Shown: piece after piece, positions 21,205-33,330 of the stretch | Layout: every line of letters begins with the position of its first letter | How positions within the stretch are numbered: the first letter of the stretch is position 1 | Assembly: GCA_031216915.1 (NCBI GenBank) | Contig: CM062297.1 | Coordinates: 175,140,356 to 175,204,355 of the forward strand | Source: Pictodentalium vernedei | Taxonomy: Eukaryota; Mollusca; Scaphopoda; Dentaliida; Dentaliidae | DNA: 64,000 bases | Direction: 5' to 3' | Program-made: the position numbers and the translations under genes | The notes under the pieces: model-generated | The model's database searches: none | Told to the model about the DNA's origin: nothing | What the model saw: the letters and a program-made list of their open reading frames with translations, nothing else

Positions 21205-22397
21205 ATTAATGTTAGTAAACGTTTTAAATAATGATCCTGGCATAAATCGACATTCTTATTGCTATCATGACTGTGCATAACAAATGTCATCCTCTGTAGT
21301 CAGTTCCCGTCGATTTCAGTAAGTGGAAATGCTAGAACTATTCATGACGTCAGCTGGGAGTCTTGATTAACTTCGAGTATTAAACATACCACAAGAATTC
21401 ACAACCTATGAGATGCTAAGACCCAATGAGTGTATTGCCTTGACAGTAATGGCCATTTAGGCGTTTCATCACATCTGCTTCTCCTGGTTACCGATTCTCT
21501 ATGACTGCCTCTACCTTTCTACTCTTCTTCTGAACAAAAGAGCAATTCTGACTTTGGATAATCCTACGATCCAGATTGAATATATCGCCTTAAATTTGTA
21601 ACGTGTAATTTGTTTCAAGGAACCAGCTTTCATAAGCCTCAAGCTTGATGCTGAATCTTTTTCCATGATTTTGTAAATTAATATGTGCATTGTAATTGTG
21701 TGCATCTATAATTTGGAATAAAATATCGTTTAAACTAAAATGTTTGGACAAAAGTTCAACAAACAACCCTTGGCAGTGTATTGAATTCATTACCTGGACA
21801 TTTCCACATAAATCTCACCTACTCCAGACTACTCGAAATATTTCAAGGTTTGCCGAATACATTTATCCAAGCAAACAGTTCAACAAACAATGAGATACAT
21901 TGGGTATCCCTCGAACTTAAATTATGAGTCTCTTGTTCGTGTAGATTATTTAGGGTCTCTTTCTATAGTTACGGAAATGTAAGACCACAAATCTGAAGGC
22001 GTGCTATACATTAGAAACATAATTCTATGGGTTAAAGTTACAATATTATATTGTTAACAAACATCGGAGATATATTAACTGTTCAATATACCCCCATGGC
22101 CCAGAAAGCATTTATTTGGGGTCTCTTATTCCTATACGTCGTCTCTTACGACCTCTTTTCCGACTTGGGGTCTCATTTCAATATTTAAAGGGTGTATGAC
22201 GTGTTGTTTTGTTTCGGAGCATGTTTGGTAAGTTCTGATGAGAGAAAAAGCTGACGTCATGAATAGTTCTAGCATTTCCACTTACTGAAATCGACGGGAA
22301 CTGACTACAGAGGATGACATTTGTTATGCACAGTCATGATAGCAATAAGAATGTCGATTTATGCCAGGATCATTATTTAAAACGTTTACGAACATTA
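21205..22397. mobile_element. Foldback element with ~145-bp arms
   Basis: Left arm 21205-21352 and right arm 22251-22397 are inverted and nearly identical, for example 'gcatttccacttactgaaat' in the right arm and its complement in the left. One mismatch was noted near the outer edge. The interior (~900 bp, AT-rich) has no coding sequence. Near-identical arms imply a young insertion or arm homogenisation. Family unknown. Confidence 0.75.
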
Positions 22398-23499
22398 AGT
22401 TTATCTGAAGAAATCGCGAAATTGGGGAAATAGATGCACATAATTCTAACCTTAACAAGGGTGGAAAAGTCGTGACAAAAAGGTTTTTAAAAATAGTTAA
22501 ATGCGGAAATACGTCATCTGAAATCTTGAGTCACTGCATTCGTCATTTCAGCCAGCAGGATGTTCTTTCAAGCACGGAGTTGGCGTTAAAGTATATTGAT
22601 CGGACTGAATACGGCCAACTACATTCGAAATATGCCCCAACCCAAAAGCTGCTAACGAAATGTGTAACGAAGGGTCAACTACTTTTCCCAATAGAGTATT
22701 AATCTACTTTTCATATATTTTAGTTTCCTGGCATAATCAAGAAAAGGTTTCTTCATTATACAAACTGCATTTTCATTTTAAAAATCCTCCGATGTTTAAT
22801 TTGCTTTTTAATTAATTGGTCGAGTTCTAATTCTGACTGAACGATGAAATTCGAATATCGTTCATTATAAAACTAATTACGAAATATAAAAAGGGAAAAT
22901 ATCGTTTGCTGATTGAAAACATGTGTTCAATATTGAGTTTTTAGAACATCTGCAAAAAGTACGCCGCAATCCGGAACAACAGATGTTACGTCGCTAAACA
23001 TGTCAGTGTGAATGTTTAGCGAACGGGTCGAGTTACTGCGAACTGGGAAATGCTCCACATGTGTGCGGCTTCTGTATTATGCATTTTTATGAGTGCACTG
23101 TGGTTTGATGAAAGGAACACAGCCCAAGTAAAACCGTGTTAACTTCAAAAAATGCCGTTGGACATTCTAGGCGGAATGCTTTGCAGACATGGTTGCGAGA
23201 TACTCAAGTACGTTACGAATGCAAGAATATTTATTCTAACTTGTTACCCCTGTGCAATATATATAAACAGCTTATGTAAAAACAAGGAAGAAATAACGGC
23301 ATTTACATATTGGCCAATAAAGTAGAAATAACGTTCCATGTTGGGGGTTTCCAAGTTAACTTAAGCGACCTGACAATTCAGTATCGCATGCACTGGACCA
23401 ATTGTTACCAAAATATATATGCTAGCTAAATAAATCGACAGTGTATTTAAATCATGCTTTGCTCAAACACGTGTAAATAAATTCCCCGCCAGGGGAAAC
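22398..23499. other. Unassigned spacer
   Basis: The 76-codon plus frame at 22472-22702 has reasonable composition but no motif I recognise. Nothing else is supportable. Confidence 0.35.
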
Positions 23500-24515
23500 T
23501 TATATGTGCCCGTGAACAAGGCACTTAATCCCGATTGTCCACGTGGGAGAACGGTGGCGCTGTGTACTAAGACGCACTGCACGTGCCAATGGTACACTTG
23601 TCTTCACCCAATGCAAACCCTGCTTTTGTGGGGTTAGTACTCTGGGAAGTCTGATAGTTGACCGCAATGGCGGATACAGAGGGGGGGGGGGGGGCGGTCG
23701 CCCCCCCCCCCTTTAGCTCGTGTTTGTCTCGTATGTAGGGCGTAGCCAGGATTTTCATTTGGGGACAATACATGAATTGAAGTAAAAACATACAACGACA
23801 TTTATTTCCTCCATCACCATTCGCTATGGAAAACAAATATACCGTTGAAATTATGCAAAATATATCTACTGGTCGCCTTCATTTATAGCGTCACCGACAC
23901 AGCATGATTTTGTGGTGTTACATGCCCCTAGCCTCAGGTACCCCATGGCTATGCCAGTTATGGGTCAGGATCTTAATTGGCATAGTCATGGCGTACCTAA
24001 GCCTAGAGGGCTGACTGCTGAAAACTTTCAAACGCTGGCAGATCGCAATGTTCTCCTGAGGTTAAGTCGGTTATGACTGTAAACAGTGTGTCCAAAATAC
24101 GGTATTATGGTAAACGGATCTGAATAGCATATTTCAAATTTTCTAATTCTGTCTTGAACGTATGACAGAATTTGAAATTCTGAAACATGCTGTTTAAAAA
24201 GTGTTAATTAGCCGTTCAAAAATTCAAGAGGATTTCCACCCCAGAAACCACCAGAATGCCCCATTTGGTCGCTCATTTCCAAAAAAGACCCCCCTACAAA
24301 AGCTCGTGCCTTCGGCACTCGCGGCAGATGCCTTCGGCATCTGCACGATCCGCCCCCCCCCCCCCCCTTTGAGAATTCTTGTATCCGCCACTGGTTGACC
24401 GCCGCGGCTCGGTGGTTCTCTCGGGTAGTCCGGCTTCCTCCACCCATAAAACTGGTTGACACGAGGCGACTCTGGCTGTCGAAGGTGCCGTTAAAACCTA
24501 GATAAATAAATAACA
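23500..24515 (+). mobile_element. tRNA-derived SINE, copy 4, interrupted
   Basis: The SINE body at 23500-23664 ('gaacaaggcacttaatcccg' onward) resumes at 24402 ('ccgcggctcggtggttctct') and ends in an AATAA tail near 24510. The gap is exactly a hAT-like insertion, so the SINE predates it. Confidence 0.8.
23665..24393. mobile_element. hAT-like non-autonomous element
   Basis: The ends are inverted repeats (left CAATGGCGGATACAGAG, right complement CAGTGGCGGATACAAGAA) flanked by an exact 8-bp duplication GTTGACCG at 23657-23664 and 24394-24401. Eight-base duplications and CAGTGGCGG-type ends fit hAT elements. Poly-G/poly-C runs lie just inside both ends. There is no transposase inside. Confidence 0.85.
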
Positions 24516-26040
24516 ATAAAAACAATGTAAATAAATATATATATATCAACCAAAAAGGTAAAATTGTAAGGTTTCACGATTTCATTGTAAATTTTGAAGA
24601 CACAGCTGGCCAACAAAAATGTTCAACTAGGGGTTTCGGTGTCAGTGAGGGATTGCCCGAGTACAAAAAAAACTTCTTTTGTCATAATAATATCTGAACG
24701 ACAATCGTTGTGAATAAGACTGGTTTGATATGGCTGTTACGTCAGGTAATTTGTTTACTGTGAGAGTGTTGGAAGCCCATATTTGGGCTTTACAATGAAG
24801 TGCAGGTGCTCCAGTTTGAAAGCTTCATATTCACTGGATGTGTATCATATTATCTTTAAAATGAAATTGTTTACTCTGTATGGATTTGCCATGTTACAGT
24901 TTATGGGAGAGTGCCAATAGGCACTCCCCCATAAATTGTAACGAGGCAAAGACAGGTGAACAAACTTTGACTGCCAAAAATAATTTAGCACTCTACCAGT
25001 TAATAAATATTGTATTATACACCAAACACCGAAATCGATCCAGTACCGCTATTTGGGACACCTTGAGTCCGATATGATAGAAACCGAAACTTTGAAGTTT
25101 ATTGCAAATCTACCACTGAAACGAACACGATTTTGGTCACCAAATCTCTCCTGCAGTATTAGTTCAGCGATCTGAACGTAGCGGTTACCCACTCGCAATA
25201 AACCCGCAATAACAATGCCCCCACGCTATGACCATAATCGACCTCCTCTGTGCGAAAGCGATCGAGTTTCCGTTTCAGCATCGATGAAAGATCTATTCGT
25301 ATCGGCGCAATTTCGGGTTATTGTTTTGTTTTTTATAAGAGCACTGAAACATGGAGGATATCGAAGTGGTGGTTGACGCTTCACCTGTGTTCAAATCTCG
25401 AAAAGTAAAGTATAAAATACAGTTTGGACCAATAGACCCTGCACAAATGTAAAGAAATACGCGTACTATCGAACGCATGCAGCCGGTAATAAGAGCAAAA
25501 GTTTGATAAAAATTCATATTTTCGTGTTTTAAGTTCCTGACCAAACTGGTCGGGGAATTTTACAATGTATTTGAATGAGGGGAATCTAAACGTAGGAGGG
25601 TAGCTGCTACTCTCAGATCGCTGACCTACTGCAGAATCAGATGAAGTATGACACTGCTAATAGTGGAAAAATGTTGTCAGTGCTATATGGAAACGAGACA
25701 GACTGCTAATGACGTCATCTTCTTCAACCTCGCTCTGTAAAATGTGCTTCAAATCCACAAACCTTCAATTTAAAAAAAATACTTTCCACTAGTGCGATAT
25801 TAAAAGTTACGGGATGTTTAGTGATTGGATATAATGTCATGTGAGGCGAATTGAGATCAATATAAGTCGAGGCCTAATATTGATCTCACTTCGCCTCACA
25901 TGACACCATATCCGACTACTAAACGTCCCGCAACGTATTTATTATGTCAGCGGACAAAATCCAGAATGTCCCTTTAATTATTCGGCCCGGTAATTTATTT
26001 TATAGTTGTTTTTGGTGTCCATCTGGAATTCTTACAACAA
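24516..26040. other. Unassigned stretch with small palindromes
   Basis: A hairpin lies at about 24887-24940 ('tgttacagtttatgggagag' pairing). A larger palindrome at about 25807-25940 has arms 'cgggatgtttagt.attgga' and 'tccgactactaaacgtcccg' plus 'tcatgtgaggcgaa / ttcgcctcacatga'. No gene was accepted here. Confidence 0.45.
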
Positions 26041-26432
26041 TATGGAGGACACACACCTAATATTGATTTCATGTAGGGTCACCGATAACGTCATAATCGA
26101 CCTCATATGGCTGTGTCGGATGGGGTTATCGATCGAAATGAGTTTCTGAAGTTTGTACATAAATTATAAACAGATTATTTCTTTTTGTTCAATTGAGTTT
26201 AATGAAACTTTAATCCCATTCAACAGACGATTCCGAACGTTTGCTGTAAGATTGCCATTCTTGAGACGAGGCGGTTGTATTTTCTTTTTAAAAACATTAT
26301 GGGGGACAAGCACGTAATATTGGTTTCATATGGGGTCACCAATGACGTTATCGTCGACCTGATATGGTTTCATAGGCCGCCACCATTTATCCATGCTGAT
26401 TGGCTGATCCCAAGTGCTGACATAATAAAGGC
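26041..26432 (+). repeat. Dispersed repeat, copies 2 and 3
   Basis: 26157-26432 matches 10-290 at the window start. 26041-26110 repeats part of the same unit just upstream ('acacacctaatattgatttc'), giving a broken tandem arrangement. No coding capacity. Confidence 0.65.
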
Positions 26433-26786
26433 TCATACACCTCGCTTAATGGTCCTCAATTCAATTCGAAACAATGTCACTGTACCAATGATCTATTATA
26501 TTGATCCGATATGGCTATTTTGGACCACTATAACTCTTACCAGCTGAGTATTTTATAAAATAATTTCATTAAATCTAGTCATGGCTGCTATAAAGCAGCC
26601 GTGACTAGATTTGATAAAAAAAATGTTGGACCTTCATCTCAAGAAGTCATTGGTCAAAACTTTGTTTCAGGCGGTACATTCAATTAAAAATGACCAAATT
26701 ATACTTTTTCTAGTTGCAGGAAATTTGCGACTCAGGGAATGAATACACGCCAGCAGCATGCGAAGAGTTAATCTGATCTGACGGAA
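26433..26786. other. Spacer with a hairpin
   Basis: A perfect-looking hairpin at about 26572-26619 ('aaatctagtcatggctgct' pairing with 'agcagccgtgactagattt'). Nothing else recognised. Confidence 0.45.
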
Positions 26787-26788
26787 TA

Positions 26789-27045
26789 CATTACGTGGAG
26801 AGTGTATTATCACTAAATCACCCACAGAGTGTAGATTCCACCCAAGCAATAATTGCAAATTTGTTGCAAAGCATAACAAGCACAAGCAAAGTTTCAGCCA
26901 ATGGACCTCCGGGTTAAACCCGGAGGTCCATTGGCTGAAACATTGCTTGTGTTTTTAGTCTATATGTACAAAATTTGAAAGTTATAGTTTGGGTGATAAC
27001 TCCACTCTGCGGGTGATTTAGTTACAATCCACTCTCCACGCAATG
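26789..27045. mobile_element. Palindromic MITE with TA target (mariner-like), copy 1
   Basis: 257 bp. The ends 'cattacgtggagagtg' and 'cactctccacgcaatg' are inverted and flanked by TA on both sides. The centre is a long hairpin ('agccaatggacctccgggtt' with its complement). Copy 2 at 41381-41637 has exactly the same length. TA flanks suggest mobilisation by a Tc1/mariner transposase. Confidence 0.8.
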
Positions 27046-28208
27046 TACTATTATGTGGTTTTCCAAACCCAAATCACACCCTCTCAAACGAGATTATCGA
27101 ACTGTTACGTATACGTGACGATTACGACCCAGCTTTGTTCGGGGCGGGGGGGGGGGGGAGGGCGGATTATATGTCGTGCTCTATAAATAGCCAATTGTTT
27201 CTATTCGGCAATGGCGACTGAAAAGCTATCATTTATGTTTGAAAACAAGACATGCATATCAAATTCAACACCGTTAATTAACATCACATAAAATACAGTC
27301 GATTTGTGTTACCTGTGATGGCTTTGACGAGAAAAAACTTGAACATCACATGTCGGGTTTACGTGACTGCCGTTAGTTATTCAAGTTCCTTATTCGACAT
27401 TCGTTATCAACTGATTTTCAGTTGATGACGAATGTCAAAATAGGAAGTGGGAATAAGTAATGGCAGTGACTTCCGTACGTTACGGAACTTTCATGAATGA
27501 ATGGCGTGCTGTGGTGACGTTTTGTATTTTCGACTTCATTTACTTGATTCATGAACGACGAGCAGATTGTGACGTAATAGAGAACTATTTACTCAAGGTA
27601 TTCAGCCAATTTGTTTCGGTGTTTTTTCGTGCGTTTTACCTGGTTGTAAAGGTATATAATAAAGCTATTATGACAATAAGTGATTTGGTGTTCTGTATTC
27701 TGCTTGGTTGACGAGAGCAGATCAACCGCATCCCACTTGTCTTTTTCAGTCACTCGTAGCACACAACTAATCTGGTCCCATCATCTCAACCAAACCCAGA
27801 AGACCAGGTCAGTTAATGGCAAAATAATCTGTATTTAGAAAAATTTCAGAAAATTACACTGTTAACCCCAATTGTAGTTCAGTTCGATAGATATACCCGT
27901 ATACTTTGTCTTCTGGGAAGACTGTAATTGGAAATTAAAGAGGCATATCATTTTTGCTATCTATTCAATTCGACCATTAACAATAAACCAGCTCAGTATT
28001 TTCCCAGATATTTTTCAACGAATGACTAGATTTAATGAAAACTTTATTTACATTTAACTAATTGGTTAAAACATCCATACAATTTATTTCTGTGCTGAGA
28101 ACTGAACATATTATTTACAGGAACATGCGATCTAATTAGCATTGAAAATACAGTCAAGCAGTAACAATTGTAATGTAAAACTGCGTCTGAGCGATCGATT
28201 CGGACTCT
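27046..28208. other. Unassigned stretch with one palindrome
   Basis: An imperfect palindrome occurs at about 27362-27470 ('gacattcgttatcaactga' pairs with 'tcagttgatgacgaatgtc'; the outer 'actgccgttagttatt' also pairs). A poly-G run is at 27145. No gene accepted. Confidence 0.45.
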
Positions 28209-28489
28209 GGCGTTGTGTGCTTGCGCAAGGCACTTAACCCCGATTGTCCGCATGGAGGCACGATGACGCCGTGTACTAAGGCGCACTGCACGTCGATGGC
28301 GCGTGTCTTCAACCAATCTAACCCTGCCTGTGCTGCACTGCGGAGTTACGATGTTGGGGAGCTGGCAGCTGCTCGTCGTTGTTCGGTGGTTCTCTCTGGG
28401 TACTCCGGCTTCCTCCATCCGCAAAACTCTCACCGACACTATGTGACTTTGGCGGTTAAAGTGTCGTTATACCTTAATAAATAATAATA
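28209..28489 (+). mobile_element. tRNA-derived SINE, copy 5 (head missing)
   Basis: The body from 'gcgttgtgtgcttgcgcaag' through 'actccggcttcctccatccg' and the tail 'aataaataataataat' match the family. The tRNA-like head is absent. Confidence 0.8.
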
Positions 28490-29049
28490 ATAATGTAAAG
28501 CTGAAAACTGGCAGCTGTACTTTAATGATTGAATAATATATCATGCGTCGTATTCATTGGGCTGTAAACTACGCGGATGCTTTTAACATACTACGTAGCA
28601 GTTAGTAAGATGGAATGAGCGCAAGCTTTATTATTTATTGATATTTGTCCAGTAACGTCATGGGGAACACGAAATGTTTATTTACTAAACAGGTAATCGT
28701 TAAATTTTCCTTCTTCGTTTCTCGGTGTGGGTTTTGGACTATGGGTATGGTGTTCTTGCAACATATACGTTATTGTGCTGAATTGATGGTAACATCGTCT
28801 GAGGTTTGAGGCTCGGATCGCAGGTTCGGTTGAACATAAGCTCCGATTCGTTTATCTCTGACCATGTTACAATCAATTCCCGATAACTTACTATTACTGT
28901 AAGAGCGTGGCTCTTAGACGAATGACTCCATTTTGTTAGGGGGTAGACATATTAATGTATTGTAATATTCAAACTAATATTAATATAATTATGCACACAT
29001 CTCGGTACCCGTAAAGTATGTATTGTACAAAACAACACATACCATATCG
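28490..29049. other. Unassigned spacer
   Basis: No gene or shared repeat seen. Confidence 0.4.
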
Positions 29050-29113
29050 TCGCCTGAGTGCTAGAATGTCCTATGTCCCCTACGGGACATAGGACATTCC
29101 AGCACTCAGGCGA
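29050..29113. repeat. Short palindrome, GCCTGAGTG family
   Basis: The arms 'gaatgtcctatgtccc' and 'gggacataggacattc' are perfect; the outer 'tcgcctgagtgct' pairs with 'agcactcaggcga'. A related palindrome is at 46089-46156, so this is a dispersed hairpin family. Confidence 0.7.
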
Positions 29114-29458
29114 GGATATAAAACATTATAAATATTAAAGAATAATTCGTGGCTTCTTTTTATCCCCGTGCCGACATATGTAATAATAGAGACTTTGCCG
29201 TTATGCGAAGGATGCAACATTCGACTGGATGACCATTTTAGACATGATAACTTTAACTATGGTATACACAGCATACAAATCACAACAGTGACGACAATGA
29301 AGTTTCGGTTCACTTCTTAGACTTTTGAAAGCATCTTGTTGTGCACATTCCTATGAATCTGTGTTATTCCTGTTGGTAGATACGGTTTGTTACGACAGGA
29401 CATCCATAATTACGAATATTGTACTGAAGTCTCATCCAATTTTTACTCATTCAACAGA
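29114..29458. other. Unassigned spacer
   Basis: Nothing recognised. Confidence 0.35.
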
Positions 29459-29860
29459 TCCGTGGGAGCACAGTGGCACGGTGCTTACGGTATTGAACTT
29501 CCAACCGAAAGGTCCACGATTCGATCCCTACCAGGGGTAACTGCGTTGTGTCCTTGGACAAGGCACTTCATCCTGACTGCGCATGCGAGGGTACTAAGGT
29601 GTACTGCATTTCTATGGTGCACTTGTCATCAACGAGTGCTAACCCTGCCTGGGTGGAGTTAGTACGTTGAGGAGACTGTCACTTGCTGGCCGTTGCTCGG
29701 TGGTTCTCTTGGATACTCCGGCTTCCTCCACAGTCCTAAAACAGTCCGACACGAGGTTGCCCATGGCAGTAGAATGTGTCGTTAAATCCTAATAAATAAA
29801 GAAATTAAATAAATAAATTAAATAAATAAATAAATGAATAAATAAATAAATAACCTCACC
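29459..29860 (+). mobile_element. tRNA-derived SINE, copy 6
   Basis: The head 'gtgggagcacagtggcacgg' through 'gattcgatccc' (B box), the family body and a long (AATAA)n tail to 29852 are present. It is more diverged than copies 1 and 3. Confidence 0.8.
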
Positions 29861-30381
29861 CGTATGAAATTTACATGCTTGTGACATGTGGGGTGTTGCA
29901 ATGAAACACTCTGGTGTCAGACCAAATAATAATTATTTCGAGGCGCTGCATAAAATTTAACATTACTCCTCTGATGTTAAATTACCAAAATTTTAAGCAG
30001 CAATATTTCCCAGTCTGACATTTAATCAATTCAATGTTTACACAAAAACAGAAATTTTCTTTATTGAACGCTACATTGGCAGTGGGTTCTCAGATGATGT
30101 TATTTTCCCATGAACACCAGTGTGATCATGTGATTTATCCGACGACTACCAGCTGCTGATCGTGTGATACTCAAACATCGCGCATTGATATTACGCACTA
30201 CATTTGATTTTCCAGAGCATAGTTTTACATTCTGTAATTTCAGTTTACATTCTATAAATAGACAGTTTTCCCGACTCGAGTGTGGGTTGTACTTTTGGCA
30301 CTTTATTGGCAATTTGTGGGAACTATTTTGTATCAGAAGTTTTGTTTCTTTTCTGCCTGATAGCTTATTGGCTTTGGGAAC
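29861..30381. other. Unassigned spacer
   Basis: Open frames on both strands (30100-30423 and overlapping) are mutually exclusive, motif-free and partly inside the following repeat, so I accept none. Confidence 0.35.
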
Positions 30382-31090
30382 AATATAGGCTTTTGTTATA
30401 CAGAAGGGGAGATAACTCTGCATACAGATTATGGAAAATCAAGCAATTTGATTGGTTAGTTAGCGCCAGTAATGTGAACTGATTGGGTGATCTAGACAAA
30501 CGAAACAACAAGAGTACTCGGAATAGGTTCAGAACTAACAAGAACAGACCTGAAAAGCTAAATGTAGTAACAATAAGAAAAGCTGCTCCAGCTGATAGGC
30601 TCTTCTACTCTCCCGGAGTATACTCCTATTCAAACCAACGCGCCCTAAAGCACTAAATCTACGGTATGGGGGGGGGGGTCTAAAAAGGATTCTGGGGGAA
30701 ATCCGTATCAAATAAAGTCGTTTTTTGTTGATTTGGAGGGATTGTCGGGGTTGTTTGCGGTAATTCTACGAATCGGGAAATTACTCCTGTTCAAAGGAGA
30801 ACACCCTCCGAACATACCCCTTTCCTGTTATAAGCCTTTGGGTAACATATCAACCACGTGCTATCATAGAAACCAAGATGGCGGCCTCCAGTATACAAAA
30901 TGGCCGACGGGAACACGTATCAACCTAGCATCACGCGCTGCGCACTAACACCACGTATCACTATGGGAATGACGTCACAAGATGGCCGCTCACGCGGGCT
31001 ACCATGACAACCAAACATGGCGCCACAAGGTCACGTGACTATGACGCCACTTCCGCCTCCCCCATTTTCCTCTCCAATAAGGGCCGATCC
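30382..31090 (+). repeat. Solo arm related to the 37-39.6 kb foldback
   Basis: The segment begins with 'ggggagataactctg', followed by 'aatcaagcaatttgattgg', 'aacaacaagagtac', 'accaagatggcggcctccag', 'tgacaaccaaacatggcgcc' and 'gtcacgtgac'. All are in the same order and orientation as 39066-39620. It is diverged, with a poly-G insertion near 30668, and its outer end does not reach the foldback terminus. This is a third, older arm without its partner. Confidence 0.75.
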
Positions 31091-31805
31091 ATCGTTCTCC
31101 TACTACTAGTGTGAATGATGGAATTAACTCAGGATAAAGATTTTACATGATGCGATTTTCTTGAAGTGCATTTCGAGAATTTCTTGTTATTACGATAAGT
31201 AAACGTACTATAGACATCTCGTACCGATTGACATCATGCATACTTATGAAGCCGGATATTGCGTAAAATGTAGTTGTAACAGTAACAGTTTGAATTTTTG
31301 CCGATTTGAAACCGAGTCGGAATTTTCGGAAGTCAAGGAGACATCAGCATCACCAAAGAAGCTCTAAAATCCAGATAGATTGAATTTCCAACTGCTCATG
31401 ACTTGCCCTCCAAATTTCCAACTATAGGAAATTTTGGCCAGGCCTGGGGGTGACACCACCCCCCACCCACCCACCCATCCGCACCCCCGTCGCCCCGTCC
31501 CTGCGTACGACTATGTCATTATAACTTATGTAGTTTGGCACAGCATTCCCACGTTATTTGTGATGTTAAATCGTTCATCGAACCTTGCAGGTGTCTCCAG
31601 GAAATTTGAGGATTGGTAAATTGGATTTTTTTTTTCCTTCATAGGTACATGGTATCAATTCCCCTCTTTTCTTTTCTCTTTTTTTTTTCTTTCTCTGAAT
31701 ATCAACCGCCATAACACCGTTGTAATCTCGAATAGCGAAATCGTTTATTCTGATGTGTAAATATTCAACAGATGCTGCAATTACTTGTTAATCGTATACA
31801 ATTCG
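31091..31805. other. Unassigned spacer
   Basis: Low-complexity tracts (C-rich 'cacccacccacccacc' near 31460; T-rich near 31680). No gene. Confidence 0.35.
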
Positions 31806-32092
31806 CGCTCCCGCGTTGTGTCCTTGGGCAAGACACTTCACCCCGCTTGTCTACATGGGGGCACGATGACGATGTGTCCTATGGCGCACTGCACGCCGTT
31901 GGTGCGCATGTCTTCAACCAATCTAACCCTGCCTGCGCCGCGGTGCAGAGTTCAGAGTTACGATGTTGGGGAGCTGACAGCTGCTCGTCGTTGCTCGGTG
32001 GTTCTCTCCGGGTACTCCGGCTTCCTCCACCCGTAAAACTGTCACCGACATGATATGACCCTGGCTGTTAATGTGTCGTTAAACACTAATAA
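31806..32092 (+). mobile_element. tRNA-derived SINE, copy 7 (head missing)
   Basis: It starts at 'gcgctcccgcgttgtgtcct' and carries the whole body, ending 'cgttaaacactaataaaaaa'. The 3' end resembles the end of the LINE at 11050-11120. Confidence 0.8.
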
Positions 32093-33330
32093 AAAAATCG
32101 TATACAAGGGAAGGATGTGTCTTAAGTGTTCAGCACTTGTTGTCCAAACCGTTTTGTTAATTTTGACAAATAAAATATGTTTAAACTAAACCAACTTTGA
32201 AGTTTGAATTGGAAACGTAATACGCTCTGGTTCGGAAATTATTGCGAAAACCTTTATCGTGATTATTAAAGCGCACACCCGTGCATTTGCTGGCCACAAA
32301 AAAAAACAATTAGAATTTCTCTGACCTACTCGTTTCATGAATTTTGCGAACAAATTCAGCTCTTTAACTTCTTGTATGCTGCTGGCAGCTATTCCTACCG
32401 AGAACATGAAATCTCTAGCCGCTGAAACCAGAATAATTTTGGTGCATTTGAAATCTGGACTTTGTTACCTCTTTTCAATTTGGAATATTACAAATATAGT
32501 AAAGTCTCCAGGTGCGGCGTATCTCCGGAGGGGATGGGGTTGGGGGGCGGGGGGCTTGGCCCTACATAAAACTGTCGCTGCACCCCCACCCCCACCCGAA
32601 AAATAAAATTGGCCCAATGCAAGTTTCACACAACATAGAGCCCCAAAATGATCTGCGTTACAACTGCCTCAGATTCGCTCATTAGAGCACTAAACTTTGT
32701 AAACTTTTCTCGGGTGTGTGTGTGTGTTTGGGGGGCTAGTCCTAACTAGGGCCCTCCGGAAGAGAAGTGGGAGGAGGGAACAACGGCCGGAGGGTTCTGC
32801 TTAGGACAAGGGGACGCCCCCAAAATCACTACAAAACGACCTTTCAAATAGATCTTTGCCATCTCCCCCTCCACCCATCTGGCTCGGATACCCCTATTGT
32901 AGAATCCTGACTACGCACCTCGTCTCCACTCATGTATTGTATTCCCATTTTCAGAACTCAAACCATGCGGTATGAAGTTCAACAGCGATTCGTTCCAGTG
33001 TATTGATTCGATCACAAATGCGTAATACTCCAGAAAAGGAATCGCGAAACAAAAATCTCCGTAAACTCTTCTATCATTATGTCTCATATACAGGCGACCC
33101 ACTGATCTCAAAATAACTGGATTGCTGGAACGTCGGAGCTCAGTCTGCGTCCCCAATCTCCAAGATGACATCAAGTGAAAACACGCTGCAACTCCTACCA
33201 AGCAATGACGTTTGCTTTCGTCAGTGCTTCTTTCACAGCGAGACAGTTTTCACGTCATAATACACCGTGGTGTTCATTTAGCACAAAAACCAGTAATACT
33301 TTAGCAACCCTCCAATCTCGGCTCTTGTTT
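32093..33330. other. Unassigned stretch
   Basis: A G/C-run-rich patch at 32520-32605 resembles the poly-G edges of the hAT-like elements but has no confirmed ends. The minus frame at 32911-33201 (96 codons) has fairly normal amino-acid composition but no recognised domain. No feature is accepted. Confidence 0.35.

Noticed and set aside
22472-22702. 76-codon plus-strand frame
   Set aside because: No motif and chance length for this composition.
25351-25452. Short frame starting 'MEDIEVVVDASPVFKSRKVK'
   Set aside because: It looks protein-like and could be a small exon, but it is only 33 codons with no recognised family and no strong splice donor.
32911-33201. 96-codon minus-strand frame
   Set aside because: Composition is acceptable but there is no recognised domain, no repeat relation and no splice or promoter support.
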